Shown here: one piece after another, positions 1 to 10,872 of the stretch
Layout: each line of letters starts with the position of its first letter
Position numbering within the stretch: the first letter of the stretch is position 1
NCBI RefSeq assembly: GCF_009389715.1
Contig: NW_024067666.1
Location: 3,079,001-3,143,000 of the forward strand
Direction of reading: 5' to 3'
DNA: 64,000 bases
Source of the DNA: Phoenix dactylifera
Taxonomy: Eukaryota; Streptophyta; Magnoliopsida; Arecales; Arecaceae
The notes under the pieces: generated by a model
What the model saw: the letters and a program-made list of their open reading frames with translations, nothing else
Told to the model about the DNA's origin: nothing
The model's database searches: none
Position numbers and translations under genes: made by a program

Positions 1-311
1 TTGCCGGGTGACCCGTACGTGGGGGCAAATACTTCTTTGGGACAGCGTCTACGCGCTTCGACCTGCTTTCAATCAGGCTACTTTCTTCTACCTTTATTTT
101 TAATTTAATATTAGTAGATTGGTAGGATTTGAAATTCTATGATATAAACTTATTAAATGCATAGATTTATTTTGTGCTAGAATAGATTTATTTTGTATTA
201 AAATAGAATTATTTGGATGCCGAATGATATGCATGTATATTATTTCCTTTAAGATTTTTATTAATTGAATTTATAGATTTATTTATTTAGTTAGGAGATA
301 TATTGCTAACA
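1..311 (+). repeat. 5' LTR of copia element 1 (3' part only)
   Basis: The window opens inside this LTR. Bases 1-311 match 6053-6363 base for base by eye, so this is the right-hand 311 bp of an LTR about 713 bp long. Roughly 402 bp, including its TG start and left target duplication, lie outside the window. It ends in TAACA. Identity of the two copies over the visible part implies recent insertion. Confidence 0.93.
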
Positions 312-1141
312 ATCCAAAGAAGTATTTATTTTTTGTTAGTAATATATAATTAATTAAATTCTTTATTACAATTGTGGCATATTAGATTTTAATTGCAATA
401 ATTGTTTTTTGCTAGCATATCATTAATAATAAATTATTCTAAAGAGTTAATAATTTGGTTAACCTCCAAGAGGTTTATTATACCTCCATTTGGACTCTTC
501 AAGGAGTAATTTCCAGATCCCATTCAAACGGGAAATTCGGAAATTGGTTGATACATAATAGTTAATCTATTGAATTGACTTATTAGATCTCAATAAATTA
601 TTCTAATAAAGGAATAAATATTTTAATTCGCTGAATTGACATTTTAGATCTTAATTACAATAATTGATTTGCCATAAAATTAGTAATCAATTATTTCAAT
701 AAAGCAATAATTCAAATATAACATATAATTCATTAAATTGACATTTTAGATCTCAATTAAAATAATTGATTTGCTACTACTAAATTAGTAATCAATCATT
801 GCTAATTCGGAAAGGTCAAACGAAAAATTCAAAAATTAGTTAATTCGTTTAAATTTGCATTTAGGTTATTTTAAATATTGAATTTGTGTGATTTCTAGTG
901 ATTATATCCACTAACTAATAGTGTCTAAGAAAAGCTTGTCAAAAAGGCATACGTGCCTAAGAAAGGCTGGTACTTAAGTGAGCCTAGTGCTCCACCACCG
1001 ATCTGGAGCTGATCTGGCTATTAGTTTTTTGGATATATCAATTAGACATCCAAAGTTCAATATAAATATTAGTACAATCTTTTGACATAGATTTTTTTAC
1101 CTTCAATCAGGTTTCTGTCACTATTCTGTAACCCTGATCCT
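312..1141 (+). other. Leader of copia element 1, with imperfect tandem repeats
   Basis: This is 830 bp of AT-rich non-coding DNA between the 5' LTR and the gag start. The canonical plant primer-binding site (TGGTATCAGAGC) does not follow the LTR; the internal domain starts ATCCAAAGAAG. Positions 632-695 and 735-800 are diverged copies of one unit (GACATTTTAGATC, AATTGATTTG, ATTAGTAATCAAT). Weaker relatives lie near 378-438 and 571-611. I see no protein-coding signal. Confidence 0.7.
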
Positions 1142-4100
1142 ATGGCCTCAAACACTAGTGACCATCTTAGTGCCAAACCTGAAAAATTTGATGGCCATAA
1201 CTTTAGGAGGTGGCAGAACCAAATGCGGTTCTCGCTCACCACATTAGGGTTAATCTCAGCCATAGGTGAAAGTACGATCGAAGTTGATAACGGGTCCAAC
1301 CCAACTACCTCTTCCAACACTGAACATTCTGCCTCCACTAGCACACCCTCTAGGACACCTGATGAGATAGATTATCATTGTATCCATAGAATTCTAGGTG
1401 CTCTTTCTGAGAGGCTGTATGATATCTATTACACAGCCAAGAGTGCCAAAGAACTCTGGGACACCCTAGATAGCAAATATGGTCTTGATGATGCTGGGGT
1501 AAAGAGGTTCAAGGCCTCCGATTTCAATAAGTTTAGGATGGTGGACTCAAAGCCTATGAATGACCAAATTCATGAATTTGAAACCCTGATCCACCAGCTT
1601 AGGGCTAATGGAACCAATTTGGATGAATCATTCCAGGTAGCCTGTTTGATAGATAAACTACCTACTTCCTGGTCTGATTTTGCTAAGACCCTGAGCCATA
1701 CCCAAGGAATTCTCACCCTAACCCAAGTCTTAAACTCCATTAGGATTGAAGAGCAGCATAGGCTTAGAAATAATACCTCTACTGGACCTAAAAATAATGC
1801 ATATAATGTAGAAGCTCCTCCTAAGAAAAATCAGAACCGACCCTTCCGTAAGAATTTCAAGAAGAAACCCTACAACCCTAGAAACCCTAACCACCACTAC
1901 AATGGGAAGCCTATTCAATCCCAGGAGCAGAAGAAGAAGAAAGAGGAAGGTGGTGCTCGTTTCTGTTATGTGTGTGGTCGGACCAACCATTTGTCTCCAC
2001 AGTGCTTCTATAAGAAGACTGCACCTATTCAATCTAAGAAGAAGGGTCCACACACATCCAGTGCTCAAGTCAACATGGTGACTTCCGGCGCTGGCTCCTC
2101 TGAGATAGCTTTCAGGTCTGTTTCCTTCACTCCTGAAGTTAACATGACTTTACAATCACTAGATTGGTGGATTGATACCGGAGCTGGTATTCATATTTGT
2201 TCGGATCGTTCCTGGTTTTATTCTTACCAGATCTCAAGTGGAGGAGCTGTGATCATGGCAAACAGCTCGGAGGCACGTGTGTTAGGAGTAGGACGTGTGG
2301 ACTTAAAGCTTACCTCTGGAAAAGTCCTGTCACTGCACGGCGTCCAACATGTTCCAGTTGTTAGGAGAAACCTCATTAGTGGTTCTTTGCTTGTCCAGCA
2401 AGGCTTTCGTCTTGTTTTTGAGTCCAATAAGGTTGTAATTTCTCATGGTGTTATGTTTATTGGAAAAGGATTCCTTAGTGAAGGATTGTTCAAATTGAAT
2501 GTAATAGCTCCTTCAATAAATGAAAATCCTTTGATTATGAATATAGAGCCTCCTTCTATTTGGCATGGTAGATTAGGTCATATAAATTATAATTCAATTA
2601 AGCAACTTATGAACCTAAATCTAATACCAAAAAGTGATCTCAAGAACCATGAGAAATGTCAAATTTGTGTAGAAGCTAAACTCCCTAGGAAGCCTTTTAA
2701 ATCCGTTAATAGGGATTCAGATCTATTAGAGTTGATCCATAGTGATGTTTGTGACTCTGGTAGAACTTCTAGGGGAGGTAACAGATACTTTGTAACATTT
2801 ATAGATGATCTATCGAAGTTCTGTTACATCTACCTAATTAAAACCAAGGATGAGGTGCTCAGCAAATTTAAAATATTTAAGATCGAAGCTGAGAACCAAC
2901 AAGAAAAGAAAATTAAAATTCTGAGATCAGATCGGGGAGGTGAATATACATCCAATGATATAACTCAATTTTGTGAAGATCATGGAATCATTCATGAAGT
3001 GACTGCACCCTATTCTCCCCAATCAAATGGAGTAGCAGAAAGGAAGAATAGGACTTTAATGGATATGGTGAACTCCATGCTTATAAGCTCAGGAGTGCCA
3101 GAAAATTTGTGGGGGGAAGCTCTTGTTTCAGCCTGTTATATCCTTAATAGGATTCCCTCTAAAAATAATGATCTAACACCATATGAAGTTTGGAAACATA
3201 GAAAACCTAATCTTAGCTATTTGAAAGTGTGGGGGTGCTTGGCAAAAGTTAAAATACCTGATTTTAAGAGAAAGAAAATAGGGCCTAAAACAGTGGATGC
3301 CATATTCATAGGTTATGCAGCCAATAGTAATGCTAATAGATTTCTGGTAATAAGTTCAGAAATAAATGATATTAGTAACAACACTATCATAGAAGCCAGA
3401 GATGCAACATATTTTGAAGACACCTTTCCACTTAAGACTAGAGTAGATAGCGGTATAGCTAGTAGCTCTAGTAGAATAAGGACAAGAGAAATAGAAGTAG
3501 AAGCAGAACCTAGGAGGAGTAAAAGATCCAGGATAGAGAAAACATTTGGAGATGATTTTTATACCTTCCTAATAGAAGACTCTCCAACTACCTTTGAGGA
3601 CGCAATGAAATCTTTGGATTCACCTTTTTGGAGAGAAGCTGTGGACAATGAGATGCAATCAATTATCCAAAACCATACTTGGGAATTGACTGATCTTCCT
3701 CCTGGTTGTAAAACAATAGGATGCAAATGGATCTTTAAGAAGAAACTTAGGCCTGATGGCTCTGTAGATAAATTTAAGGCTAGATTAGTTGCCAAGGGCT
3801 TTACTCAGAGACCTGGGGTAGATTTCTTTGATGTTTATGCACCTGTAGCTAGGATAACTACTATTAGGGTCCTTATAGCATTAGCCTCCATTCATAGATT
3901 AGTGATTCATCAGATGGATGTTAAGACAGCTTTTCTAAATGGAGACTTAAATGAAGAAATTTATATGGACCAACCAGAGGGATTTAAAACCCCAGGCCAA
4001 GAAAACAAAGTTTGCAGACTAGTCAGATCTCTTTATGGTCTTAAACAAGCACCCAAGCAATGGCACTTGAAATTTGATGAAACCATAATGACATTTGGAT

Positions 4101-5119
4101 TTGAAATCAATAGCACAGACGAATGTGTATATCATAAGAGAGTTGGACACAAATTTGTGATCTTGTGCCTTTATGTAGATGATATACTGATCTTTGGGAC
4201 AGATCTTCAGATAATTGATAAAGTAAAACAATTTTTAAGTCATAAGTTTGATATGAAAGACTTGGGACAAGCTGACTTAATTTTAAATACCAAAATAATT
4301 AGAAGTGCAAATGGAATTGAGTTATCCCAAAGTCATTATGTTGACAAGATACTCAACAAATTTAATTATTCGGATTGTCAGCCTGTCTCTACTCCCTTTG
4401 ATCCCTCTACACATCTTAAGAAGAACTTAGGAACTCCTATCCTTCAAAGCCTATATGCTCAAATCATAGGCTCACTAGGATTCCTAACTAACTACACTAG
4501 GCCAGACATAGCATATGCTGTAAATAGACTCAGCAGATATACTGTTAATCCAAATAAAGATCACTGGACCGCATTAGAAAGGATCCTTAGGTATCTTAAG
4601 GGTACTAAGTCCTATAGTTTGCACTTTAGTGGGTTTCCTGCTGTTCTAGAAGGCTATAGTGATGCCAACTGGATCAGCGATACCTTAGATGTTAAATCCA
4701 CCACAGGATACGTCTTTCTCCTAGGAGGTGCTGCTGTGTCTTGGAAATCCACCAAACAAACCTTAATATCTAGGAGTACCATGGAGTCTGAACTGATAGC
4801 TTTAGACACTACTAGCACTGAGGCTGAGTGGCTCAGAGATCTACTTATAGACCTTCCTGTAGATGAGTCACCTTTACCACCTGTCTCCTTACATTGTGAC
4901 TGTAAATCTGCAATAGATAAGTGCAACCAAGAAAATGCCAATGTAAAAATGAACAGGCACTTAAAAGTACGTCATAAATCATTGAGATATAAATTGAAAA
5001 ATAATGTTATTGCCTTGAATTTTGTAAAATCAGAAAATAATTTGGCTGATCAGCTTACAAAAGGTTTGTCTAGAACAGTAGTTCTAGAGTCGTCGAGGGG
5101 GATGGGGCTTAGCCCATAA
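1142..5119 (+). CDS. Copia gag-pol polyprotein, element 1
   Basis: This is one 1325-residue frame with no gag-pol frameshift. It encodes the capsid-like protein and the enzymes that copy and insert the element. In order: UBN2-type Gag (about residues 10-230); a zinc knuckle [14 protein letters not shown] (about 275-288); an aspartic protease motif DTGA (about 345); an integrase with its HHCC zinc-binding region from WHGRLGH (about 474) to CQICVEAK; catalytic D, D and E near 533, 596 and 632; reverse transcriptase with YVDD (about 1010); and RNase H from YSDANW (about 1171) to near the end. All hallmark residues are present, so it may be functional. One oddity is ILNTKI after YVDD, where element 2 has ILGIKI. 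The start is the first in-frame ATG, in the context CCTATGG. Confidence 0.93.
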   Translation: MASNTSDHLSAKPEKFDGHNFRRWQNQMRFSLTTLGLISAIGESTIEVDNGSNPTTSSNTEHSASTSTPSRTPDEIDYHCIHRILGALSERLYDIYYTAKSAKELWDTLDSKYGLDDAGVKRFKASDFNKFRMVDSKPMNDQIHEFETLIHQLRANGTNLDESFQVACLIDKLPTSWSDFAKTLSHTQGILTLTQVLNSIRIEEQHRLRNNTSTGPKNNAYNVEAPPKKNQNRPFRKNFKKKPYNPRNPNHHYNGKPIQSQEQKKKKEEGGARFCYVCGRTNHLSPQCFYKKTAPIQSKKKGPHTSSAQVNMVTSGAGSSEIAFRSVSFTPEVNMTLQSLDWWIDTGAGIHICSDRSWFYSYQISSGGAVIMANSSEARVLGVGRVDLKLTSGKVLSLHGVQHVPVVRRNLISGSLLVQQGFRLVFESNKVVISHGVMFIGKGFLSEGLFKLNVIAPSINENPLIMNIEPPSIWHGRLGHINYNSIKQLMNLNLIPKSDLKNHEKCQICVEAKLPRKPFKSVNRDSDLLELIHSDVCDSGRTSRGGNRYFVTFIDDLSKFCYIYLIKTKDEVLSKFKIFKIEAENQQEKKIKILRSDRGGEYTSNDITQFCEDHGIIHEVTAPYSPQSNGVAERKNRTLMDMVNSMLISSGVPENLWGEALVSACYILNRIPSKNNDLTPYEVWKHRKPNLSYLKVWGCLAKVKIPDFKRKKIGPKTVDAIFIGYAANSNANRFLVISSEINDISNNTIIEARDATYFEDTFPLKTRVDSGIASSSSRIRTREIEVEAEPRRSKRSRIEKTFGDDFYTFLIEDSPTTFEDAMKSLDSPFWREAVDNEMQSIIQNHTWELTDLPPGCKTIGCKWIFKKKLRPDGSVDKFKARLVAKGFTQRPGVDFFDVYAPVARITTIRVLIALASIHRLVIHQMDVKTAFLNGDLNEEIYMDQPEGFKTPGQENKVCRLVRSLYGLKQAPKQWHLKFDETIMTFGFEINSTDECVYHKRVGHKFVILCLYVDDILIFGTDLQIIDKVKQFLSHKFDMKDLGQADLILNTKIIRSANGIELSQSHYVDKILNKFNYSDCQPVSTPFDPSTHLKKNLGTPILQSLYAQIIGSLGFLTNYTRPDIAYAVNRLSRYTVNPNKDHWTALERILRYLKGTKSYSLHFSGFPAVLEGYSDANWISDTLDVKSTTGYVFLLGGAAVSWKSTKQTLISRSTMESELIALDTTSTEAEWLRDLLIDLPVDESPLPPVSLHCDCKSAIDKCNQENANVKMNRHLKVRHKSLRYKLKNNVIALNFVKSENNLADQLTKGLSRTVVLESSRGMGLSP

Positions 5120-5640
5120 AGATAGATCACCACGGTGGGAACCCAACCTTAAAAGGTTCAATGGGTAGAAACAAACCGGAGTGTGACTAAGAGGAGCACT
5201 ATTTCATGTTTTCCTCATCCCTATGGCGCTAGTGCTCATAAAAGCAAGCGGTAGGATGAGTTCGTTTGTATAACTCTTAATGAGTCCGAGACCCAAGAGG
5301 CAGGAGCTTCCTTGCTAGCATCCTTATTAGGACTCACCTATATGTGCAGTCGTGAGGCCGCGATTATGGAAAATGGGCGATTCCCTAAAAAGCACATGAA
5401 AGATACCTGCGCATGGCCATAATAGCGCAACCCGCTTAGAACCCAGATCGGGCTATATTATGTGTGCTGTTGATTTAATCTGAGCCATGGACCGAGGTTC
5501 AAGGTTAAGACCACCTTGGCTCCACAGATGTAATCAATTGTCACTAAGTGAAGGTTCAAACCGAAAGGTACCTACACCTATTACATAATATAAGATATCC
5601 AGCATTTTATTTTGATTTTAAAATTATTTAAGTTTTTTTT
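5120..5640 (+). other. 3' non-coding domain of copia element 1
   Basis: About 520 bp between the pol stop and the polypurine tract have no open frame. Several short blocks recur in the same order in the corresponding region of element 2 (50687-51204), although the two elements belong to different families. They include CATCCCTATGG, CTCTTAATG, CCACCTATATG or CTCACCTATATG, GAGGCCGC or GGGGCCGC, and a GCACATGAA-like block. The conserved order suggests an RNA-level role, which is inference. Confidence 0.55.
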
Positions 5641-5650
5641 TGTGGGGGAT
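5641..5650 (+). other. Polypurine tract of copia element 1
   Basis: TGTGGGGGAT lies directly before the TGTTG start of the 3' LTR. This is where plus-strand DNA synthesis is primed in LTR elements. The identical ten bases stand at the same place in element 2. Confidence 0.8.
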
Positions 5651-6363
5651 TGTTGAAAAAAAAAAACTTAAATGCGCACGCGGCCAAAATCTCGGGCCGC
5701 GTGCGCGTTTGAGAAAAAGGTAACGCCCAGCGGGCGTTACGCATTTGAAAACGGACGCGTTTGAAAACGCGTCCGCAAATGACCAAACGGCCCCTGTAAA
5801 AACCCCTATATATACCCCCTATTTCATCTCTTTTGACACACGAAAAAAATTGAGAAAAACAGTAGAAAAATTCTGGAAAAATTCTTCTCCCTCTTAGCCA
5901 CTTCCAAATTCTGTTTTTACATTTTTATTAAGTTTATTTAGTTCTTTTCATTCCGTTCTTTGCTGGATCTGCAAGTCCGATCGGGTTCGTTTTGACTTCT
6001 TCCGAGACGTGCCGAAGAAGAGGTTGTAGGGTCGTCGTATCTCCGAGAAGGATTGCCGGGTGACCCGTACGTGGGGGCAAATACTTCTTTGGGACAGCGT
6101 CTACGCGCTTCGACCTGCTTTCAATCAGGCTACTTTCTTCTACCTTTATTTTTAATTTAATATTAGTAGATTGGTAGGATTTGAAATTCTATGATATAAA
6201 CTTATTAAATGCATAGATTTATTTTGTGCTAGAATAGATTTATTTTGTATTAAAATAGAATTATTTGGATGCCGAATGATATGCATGTATATTATTTCCT
6301 TTAAGATTTTTATTAATTGAATTTATAGATTTATTTATTTAGTTAGGAGATATATTGCTAACA
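5651..6363 (+). repeat. 3' LTR of copia element 1 (713 bp)
   Basis: It starts TGTTGAAAAA after the polypurine tract and ends GCTAACA, giving the usual TG...CA ends with a short inverted TGTT/AACA. The proximal part is GC-rich (5680-5790). A TATA-like stretch (CCTATATATACCCCC) at about 5803-5818 is a candidate promoter, with a transcribed leader downstream. The last 311 bp equal window bases 1-311. Confidence 0.92.
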
Positions 6364-7609
6364 AAAATAACCCACAAAATTCAGGCAAAAAAAAAAAAAA
6401 GGTTAAATGTAGCTGATGTGCCACTCCCCGTTACCTCTCTCATAGGAAGCATGCACAGAGAATCTACCTGTCCATCATCTAACACTTTTCTTGTGCTAAA
6501 CTTCTGTGTTAATAGTAATAGTAGTGGGCGGGCCATGGCCGGGTGCAATGCCAAAAGAATGTCCTGTAGATGAGGTCCACCTCAAGCCCATGGCCATGGT
6601 TGTGCGATTCCTCAATTTTTTTTTTTTTTATGAAGAGGGAGACAAAGCCACCTAACCTTTATTAGAAATGAAAAGTTTATAGAAACTATATATTTATAAA
6701 AGATTTGTATGAAAAAAATATAAAATAAAAATCTTTTACAAAAGATAGTAGTCTGTAAGTAGACCTGTTAAACTATTTAACAAGCTGAACAATCTCCTAA
6801 GTGTTTGAAGGATCTTTATATCTTAAGTGTGCAACTATATAATTTAGTTTTCTTCTAACAAGATAGATCAACGTCTCTCAACATGCGGCACCAATGTTGC
6901 GAGTTTATTCCAAAGTTCTAAATAAGGATCAAACAGCTTCTCTAACTAGAAATAATGTTTCCAGTTGAAGAAAGTTTGTAAGATTTTCTTAAAAAAATAA
7001 TAAATAGAACTTGATTTTTTTAAAAAAATTCAAGCCATTCCTCAACTTCAAACCACCGAAAGCTCCCACTTTAAAGAATGCTTTTGATTTTTTTTTTTAG
7101 TGATATTCTGTTCGATTTAATAACCCTCCTCTCTAGCAATTCAATGATTCGAATTTCACTCACAGGGTTGAATTTTTGCTGGAATTTTTTCTCTTGTTTT
7201 CTTGATTTCAAGGGACAGTCATGGGGCCAGAGGCAGCAGAGAACAGGGCGTCGACGAAGACGGTGAGCATTGCGGAATTGAGGTTGCAATTAATGGTGCT
7301 GGAGATGGAGACGGAGGAGGCAGGTGAACCACCTCAAGTGGAAGGTCGAGTAGGAGCTCCCTCTCATCTCCTCGCTCCTCATCTGCAACTAAAACAAGGA
7401 CTTCTCGGTGTAAGCATCTCTCTTTCCCTCTCTCTCTCCCCCGCCCTTCCACCCTCTCTCTTTCTCTTTCTCTTTCTCTCTCCCCCTTCCCTCCTCCCTC
7501 TTTCTTTCTAGCTCTCTCCTCTCCTTTATCTCTCTTCAGCTCTTTCATTTTGATACCTCCTGAAATGGTACGAATCGGATCTGCATCGTATACTGAATTG
7601 GTGGCTATC
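6364..7609. other. Intergenic, no gene recognised
   Basis: AT-rich DNA with short homopolymers (A-run near 6389, T-runs near 6607 and 7088). Short frames at 7221-7511 and on the other strand are driven by a CT-rich tract and match no family I recognise. 7417-7545 is a degenerate CT microsatellite. Confidence 0.5.
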
Positions 7610-8449
7610 AGTATTGATAGGAGAAAAAAAAGAATCTTCCAGCCCATAATTAAAAGGCCGCCCAGTAAACGTCAACGACAATCAGCTGAATCTTCGCTTC
7701 GACACTTCGGCCCAGGATCAGCTCATCTTCGGGACTTCGCCAAAAACTTCATCTACTTTAAATATCCGCCGACTTCTTCGACCAAGTTCGGGATACCTCC
7801 AGACATTCGCCGATCCGCCATGACCAAACTCGGGGCGCCTACCCCAGCAGTACGCCCCGACCCTCGAGCTCGGGGCATTCCACCAAGCACGCCTCGGAAC
7901 CCGGAAAGCTGAGCTACTCCCAGCACTTGCCAAGCCGACCTCGTCAAACGCATGACGCGACTACTTAATGAGCTCGGCCTCGCTAATAACCGCACCCCTG
8001 TACGGGCCTATGCTCATCTACGTGGCCATACTTCACAACACTCCATGTCATGTCTCAATAACCGGCCTTCAACAATCAGACGACACATTGACTTCTCCGA
8101 CCCTACCCTACCGTGACTCCACCAGCTAGCCTAAGCTGCGCACCATCCAAACTCAGAGCCACGCCCCCTCATGATGAGGGCAGACAGTGCCTCTGCTACC
8201 TGGGCCACTCCACCGAGACTATAAATAGCTCGGTCAGGTAACTTCTAAGGAACTCTTGGGCTGGACCAAATTTACCCCACTCTAACTTGATCGTCGGAGG
8301 GGACTTACCGGAAACACCAGTGAGGCTTTGTGCAGGTCCGCAGCCGTCGCGCAGGAGGTGGCTCCCGTCTCATCTTTCCAACTACCGGCGGCTCCCTCGA
8401 CTTCACCGACGTGGTCACCCTTAGGCCAAATTTGAACCACAACAAGTAT
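7610..8449 (+). mobile_element. Probable solo LTR with 5-bp target duplication
   Basis: An 830-bp unit (7615-8444) begins TGATAGGAG and ends CCACAACA, giving TG...CA ends. It is bordered by AGTAT on both sides (7610-7614 and 8445-8449). A TATA box CTATAAATAG lies at 8219-8228. The downstream part contains CTTGATCGTCGGAGG and TTTGTGCAGGTC, phrases I associate with U5 regions of monocot Ty3/gypsy LTRs. No internal domain is present, so this is best read as the product of LTR-LTR recombination. The long frame at 7550-7912 runs across its left border and is not a gene. Confidence 0.6.
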
Positions 8450-8920
8450 AATCCCTAGTATTAGCTCGACAAACTTTACATCTAAGATAATATTAGCTCA
8501 GCAATTTAATATGTAATTGTACTTATGCATTAACATAAATACTTACATGAGCTGTACATCAATTTTTGATGATCCATATTACCATGTATTGTGGTCTATG
8601 TAAAAGGGGCCCAAACTGAAAATTTAAACCATCCGCTACCCATCATCAAAAACTTTACCAGCAAAAAAAAAAAGCCAACACATTTCCCGGGCCCACACAA
8701 GGTGCTCTCAAAATCAACCGGCAGCTCCCAGCCCTGCCCTTTGGGCCTTTCTACTAAAAAAGGTTAAAACTCACCCGCTCCCCCATGTGCCTCTGCTGGC
8801 CGCTCCCAGGCCCAGGGTTTGGTGAGTCCGTCAAAGAATTTAAAGCAGACGAGCGAGAGAGAGAGAGAGAGAGGCTTCTCTTACTGGATCTCCAGTAATC
8901 CCCAGGCCTCATCCCAGAGA
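8450..8920 (+). promoter_or_regulatory. Upstream region and 5' UTR of the phytocyanin gene
   Basis: 471 bp separate the solo LTR from the start codon. The distal part is AT-rich and the last 200 bp are GC-rich. A GA microsatellite (8855-8873) lies within the likely 5' UTR. I see no clear TATA box. Confidence 0.4.
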
Positions 8921-9538
8921 ATGGAAGCATCGCGGCGGCGAGTGGCGGCGGCGGCGGCGGCGACCCTCCTCCCTCTCTTCTTCCTCGCCTTCGCCACCGT
9001 CTCCGGCACCGACAGGTTCACGGTGGGCGACTCCAAGGGCTGGAACCCCGGCGTCAACTACACCGAATGGGAGAAGAAGCACCGCCCCTTCCACGTCGGC
9101 GACTGGCTCGGTATGATATCCCTCTCCATTCCCACCAGATCCAAAAGATATATGATCTCCGCTTCGTGATTCGCTTTTCTTTTTGTCTTTTTTTTTTTTT
9201 TGGTTGCAGTGTTCTACTACCAGTCCGGGCTGGCGGACGTGGTGCAGGTGGACGAGGTGGCGTACAACAAGTGCGACGCGTCCAGCCCCATCTCCAACTA
9301 CAGCAAGGGAAGGAGCTACGCCTTCCAGCTCAACCACACCAAGCGCTACTACTTCATCTGTAGTTATGGCTACTGCTACCAGGGGATGAAGCTCGCCATC
9401 AAGGCCGAGCCCCTTCCCCCGCCTTCCCCTCCCCCGTCCCACAAACCCTCCGCCGCCCTCTCTCTCGTCCCCAGATCCGCTGCCGTCTCCGCCGTCGTGA
9501 CTCTCGCCGTCTCCGCCGCTTTGCTTCGTTTCCTGTGA
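8921..9538 (+). CDS. Early nodulin-like / lamin-like phytocyanin, probably GPI-anchored and copper-less
   Basis: Two exons, 8921-9110 and 9210-9538, joined through a 99-bp GT-AG intron, encode 172 residues. Residues 1-29 form a signal peptide with a basic start and an Ala/Leu core. The phytocyanin fold follows (about 30-130), with FTVGDSKGWNP, NYTEW, a DWLVFYYQ strand across the splice junction, YNKC and YYFICSYGYC. Next come a Pro/Ser-rich linker and a hydrophobic C-terminus typical of a GPI-anchor signal. Known copper phytocyanins use His-Cys-His-Met/Gln. Here the first His position reads ADVV and GHC is GYC, so copper binding is unlikely and the disulphide cysteines remain. Several N-glycosylation sequons (NYT, NYS, NHT) are visible. 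Family members act at the cell surface and wall; the specific role is unknown. Confidence 0.88.
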
Positions 9539-9910
9539 AAGGGAAGAAGACGTTTCCCACTCCACCCCCCTATCTCCCTCCTTTTCCTTTTCTTCTTTCC
9601 TTAGAATCTTTCGTTTTTTTTTATCTGCATTCGATGAATGTTGCTTGAGAGAGAGACTGAGAGCGAGAGGGTTCGTAGTTGTTGGTTTGTGATCTGAAGT
9701 TTGAATAGAAAGTGATGTTTTTTCTTTTGTTTTTCGTAATGCGAAGTGTAACTTGGGTTTCTTTCTCGGGCTTTGTGCCTAATTTCGAGGGGTAGCGTGC
9801 CGTTGGAGGAGGTGGGTGTAATAATAACTGCGTGCATTGGGTCGAGTGGACAGCCACGTTTTACGGAGCCTTGATCGCTAACCCGGGGCCCACCATGTGA
9901 GATTGACACG
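9539..9910 (+). other. 3' UTR and downstream flank of the phytocyanin gene
   Basis: Pyrimidine-rich and then mixed sequence follows the stop codon. No obvious AATAAA signal is seen close by. Antisense frames in this stretch match nothing known to me. Confidence 0.3.
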
Positions 9911-10118
9911 TGAGCAAGTTGGCTTCTTGTCTCTTTGTTTGGTTATCGTACAGGAATGGGATTTTACTCCGTCGTCATTTTAGAGGGTTAAAATGATGAA
10001 CCCTTCGACGAAAAATTCTGAGATCAAGAATGGAGAATTCATCGCCGTCTGATTGGAATGGAGTTTTCCGTTGTAACGCCTGATGCTTTATTAGCCGTTT
10101 CCCCATCAAAAGGCCCAA
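9911..10118. other. Intergenic, nothing recognised
   Basis: Short unique stretch between the phytocyanin gene flank and the tandem duplication. No gene or repeat is seen. Confidence 0.3.
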
Positions 10119-10872
10119 TTTTTCACGGCATCCGTGAAAAGAAACGGCTTGACTCAATGGTGGTAGCTTACCACGCATGTATCAACTTTATATTCTATTA
10201 CTCTAAATTTTTTCTGCATTTAAAGATTTGTCCTATAATTTTTTTTTAAGAAAATTAGTTTGATCATTCTGTTTTAGAATTCAGATTAAAAAATTTGGAC
10301 ATGATTGTTATAAACATCATCCTCCTCAAAAAAGATATAATGTTGTAGATCTTGGAAAGTTACTTGATTGATAAAAAAAAAATAATCAATCAGCCATTTT
10401 AAAAATTTAGTGCATGATTCGATTTTTTAACAACTCTGTATGCCATGAGAGTCTTATTATTTTTTTGGATCATTTGCTTAAAATATCGTTTGATTTGTAG
10501 CAACAAGAAATTTTTTTTTTTCACGGCATCCATGGAAAGAAACAGTTGACTCAATTAATGGAGGTAGCTTACCACTCAAGTATCAACTTTATCTTCTATT
10601 ATTCTATAAAATTTTTTCTGCATTTAAAGATACACCTTATAATTTTTTTTTAAAAATAGTTTGATCATTCTATATTCAGATAAAAAAATTTGGGCACGAT
10701 TGTTATAAACATCACGTCGTAGATCGGAAAAAAAAAATTAATAGCACATGATTCGACCTTTTAACAATTCTATATGCAATGGCTAAAATATTTTACATCG
10801 AGTCAACTGGCTCTTTTGAATCATTTGCTTAAAATATTGCTTGATTAGTAGCAACAAGATAAATTTTTTTTT
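10119..10872. repeat. Diverged tandem duplication, two copies
   Basis: Copy 1 (about 10119-10517) and copy 2 (about 10518-10872) share ordered blocks: TTTCACGGCATCC, GGTAGCTTACCAC, TATCAACTTTAT, TTTTTCTGCATTTAAAGAT, AGTTTGATCATTCT, GATTGTTATAAACATCA, CATGATTCGA and TCATTTGCTTAAAATAT. Each copy ends with GTAGCAACAAGA followed by a T-run. No terminal inverted repeats or coding content are visible. The ages of the copies cannot be judged by eye beyond clear divergence. Confidence 0.75.

Larger units (their letters stand above)
1..6363 (+). mobile_element. Ty1/copia LTR retrotransposon, element 1 (left end cut by window)
   Basis: This is an autonomous-looking copia element in the order partial 5' LTR (1-311), long leader (312-1141), one uninterrupted gag-pol frame (1142-5119), 3' non-coding domain (5120-5640), polypurine tract (5641-5650) and 3' LTR (5651-6363). 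Integrase precedes reverse transcriptase, which defines Ty1/copia rather than Ty3/gypsy. The LTRs are identical over the 311 bp that can be compared. The base after the right LTR is in AAAAT, the expected right target duplication, but its partner is off the window. I do not assign a lineage. Confidence 0.95.

Noticed and set aside
7550..7912. 120-codon plus-strand frame
   Set aside because: It starts before and runs into the solo LTR (left border 7615) and shows no conserved domain.
8909..9565. 218-codon minus-strand frame
   Set aside because: It is antisense to the phytocyanin exons and runs through their intron; it is a shadow of GC-rich coding sequence.
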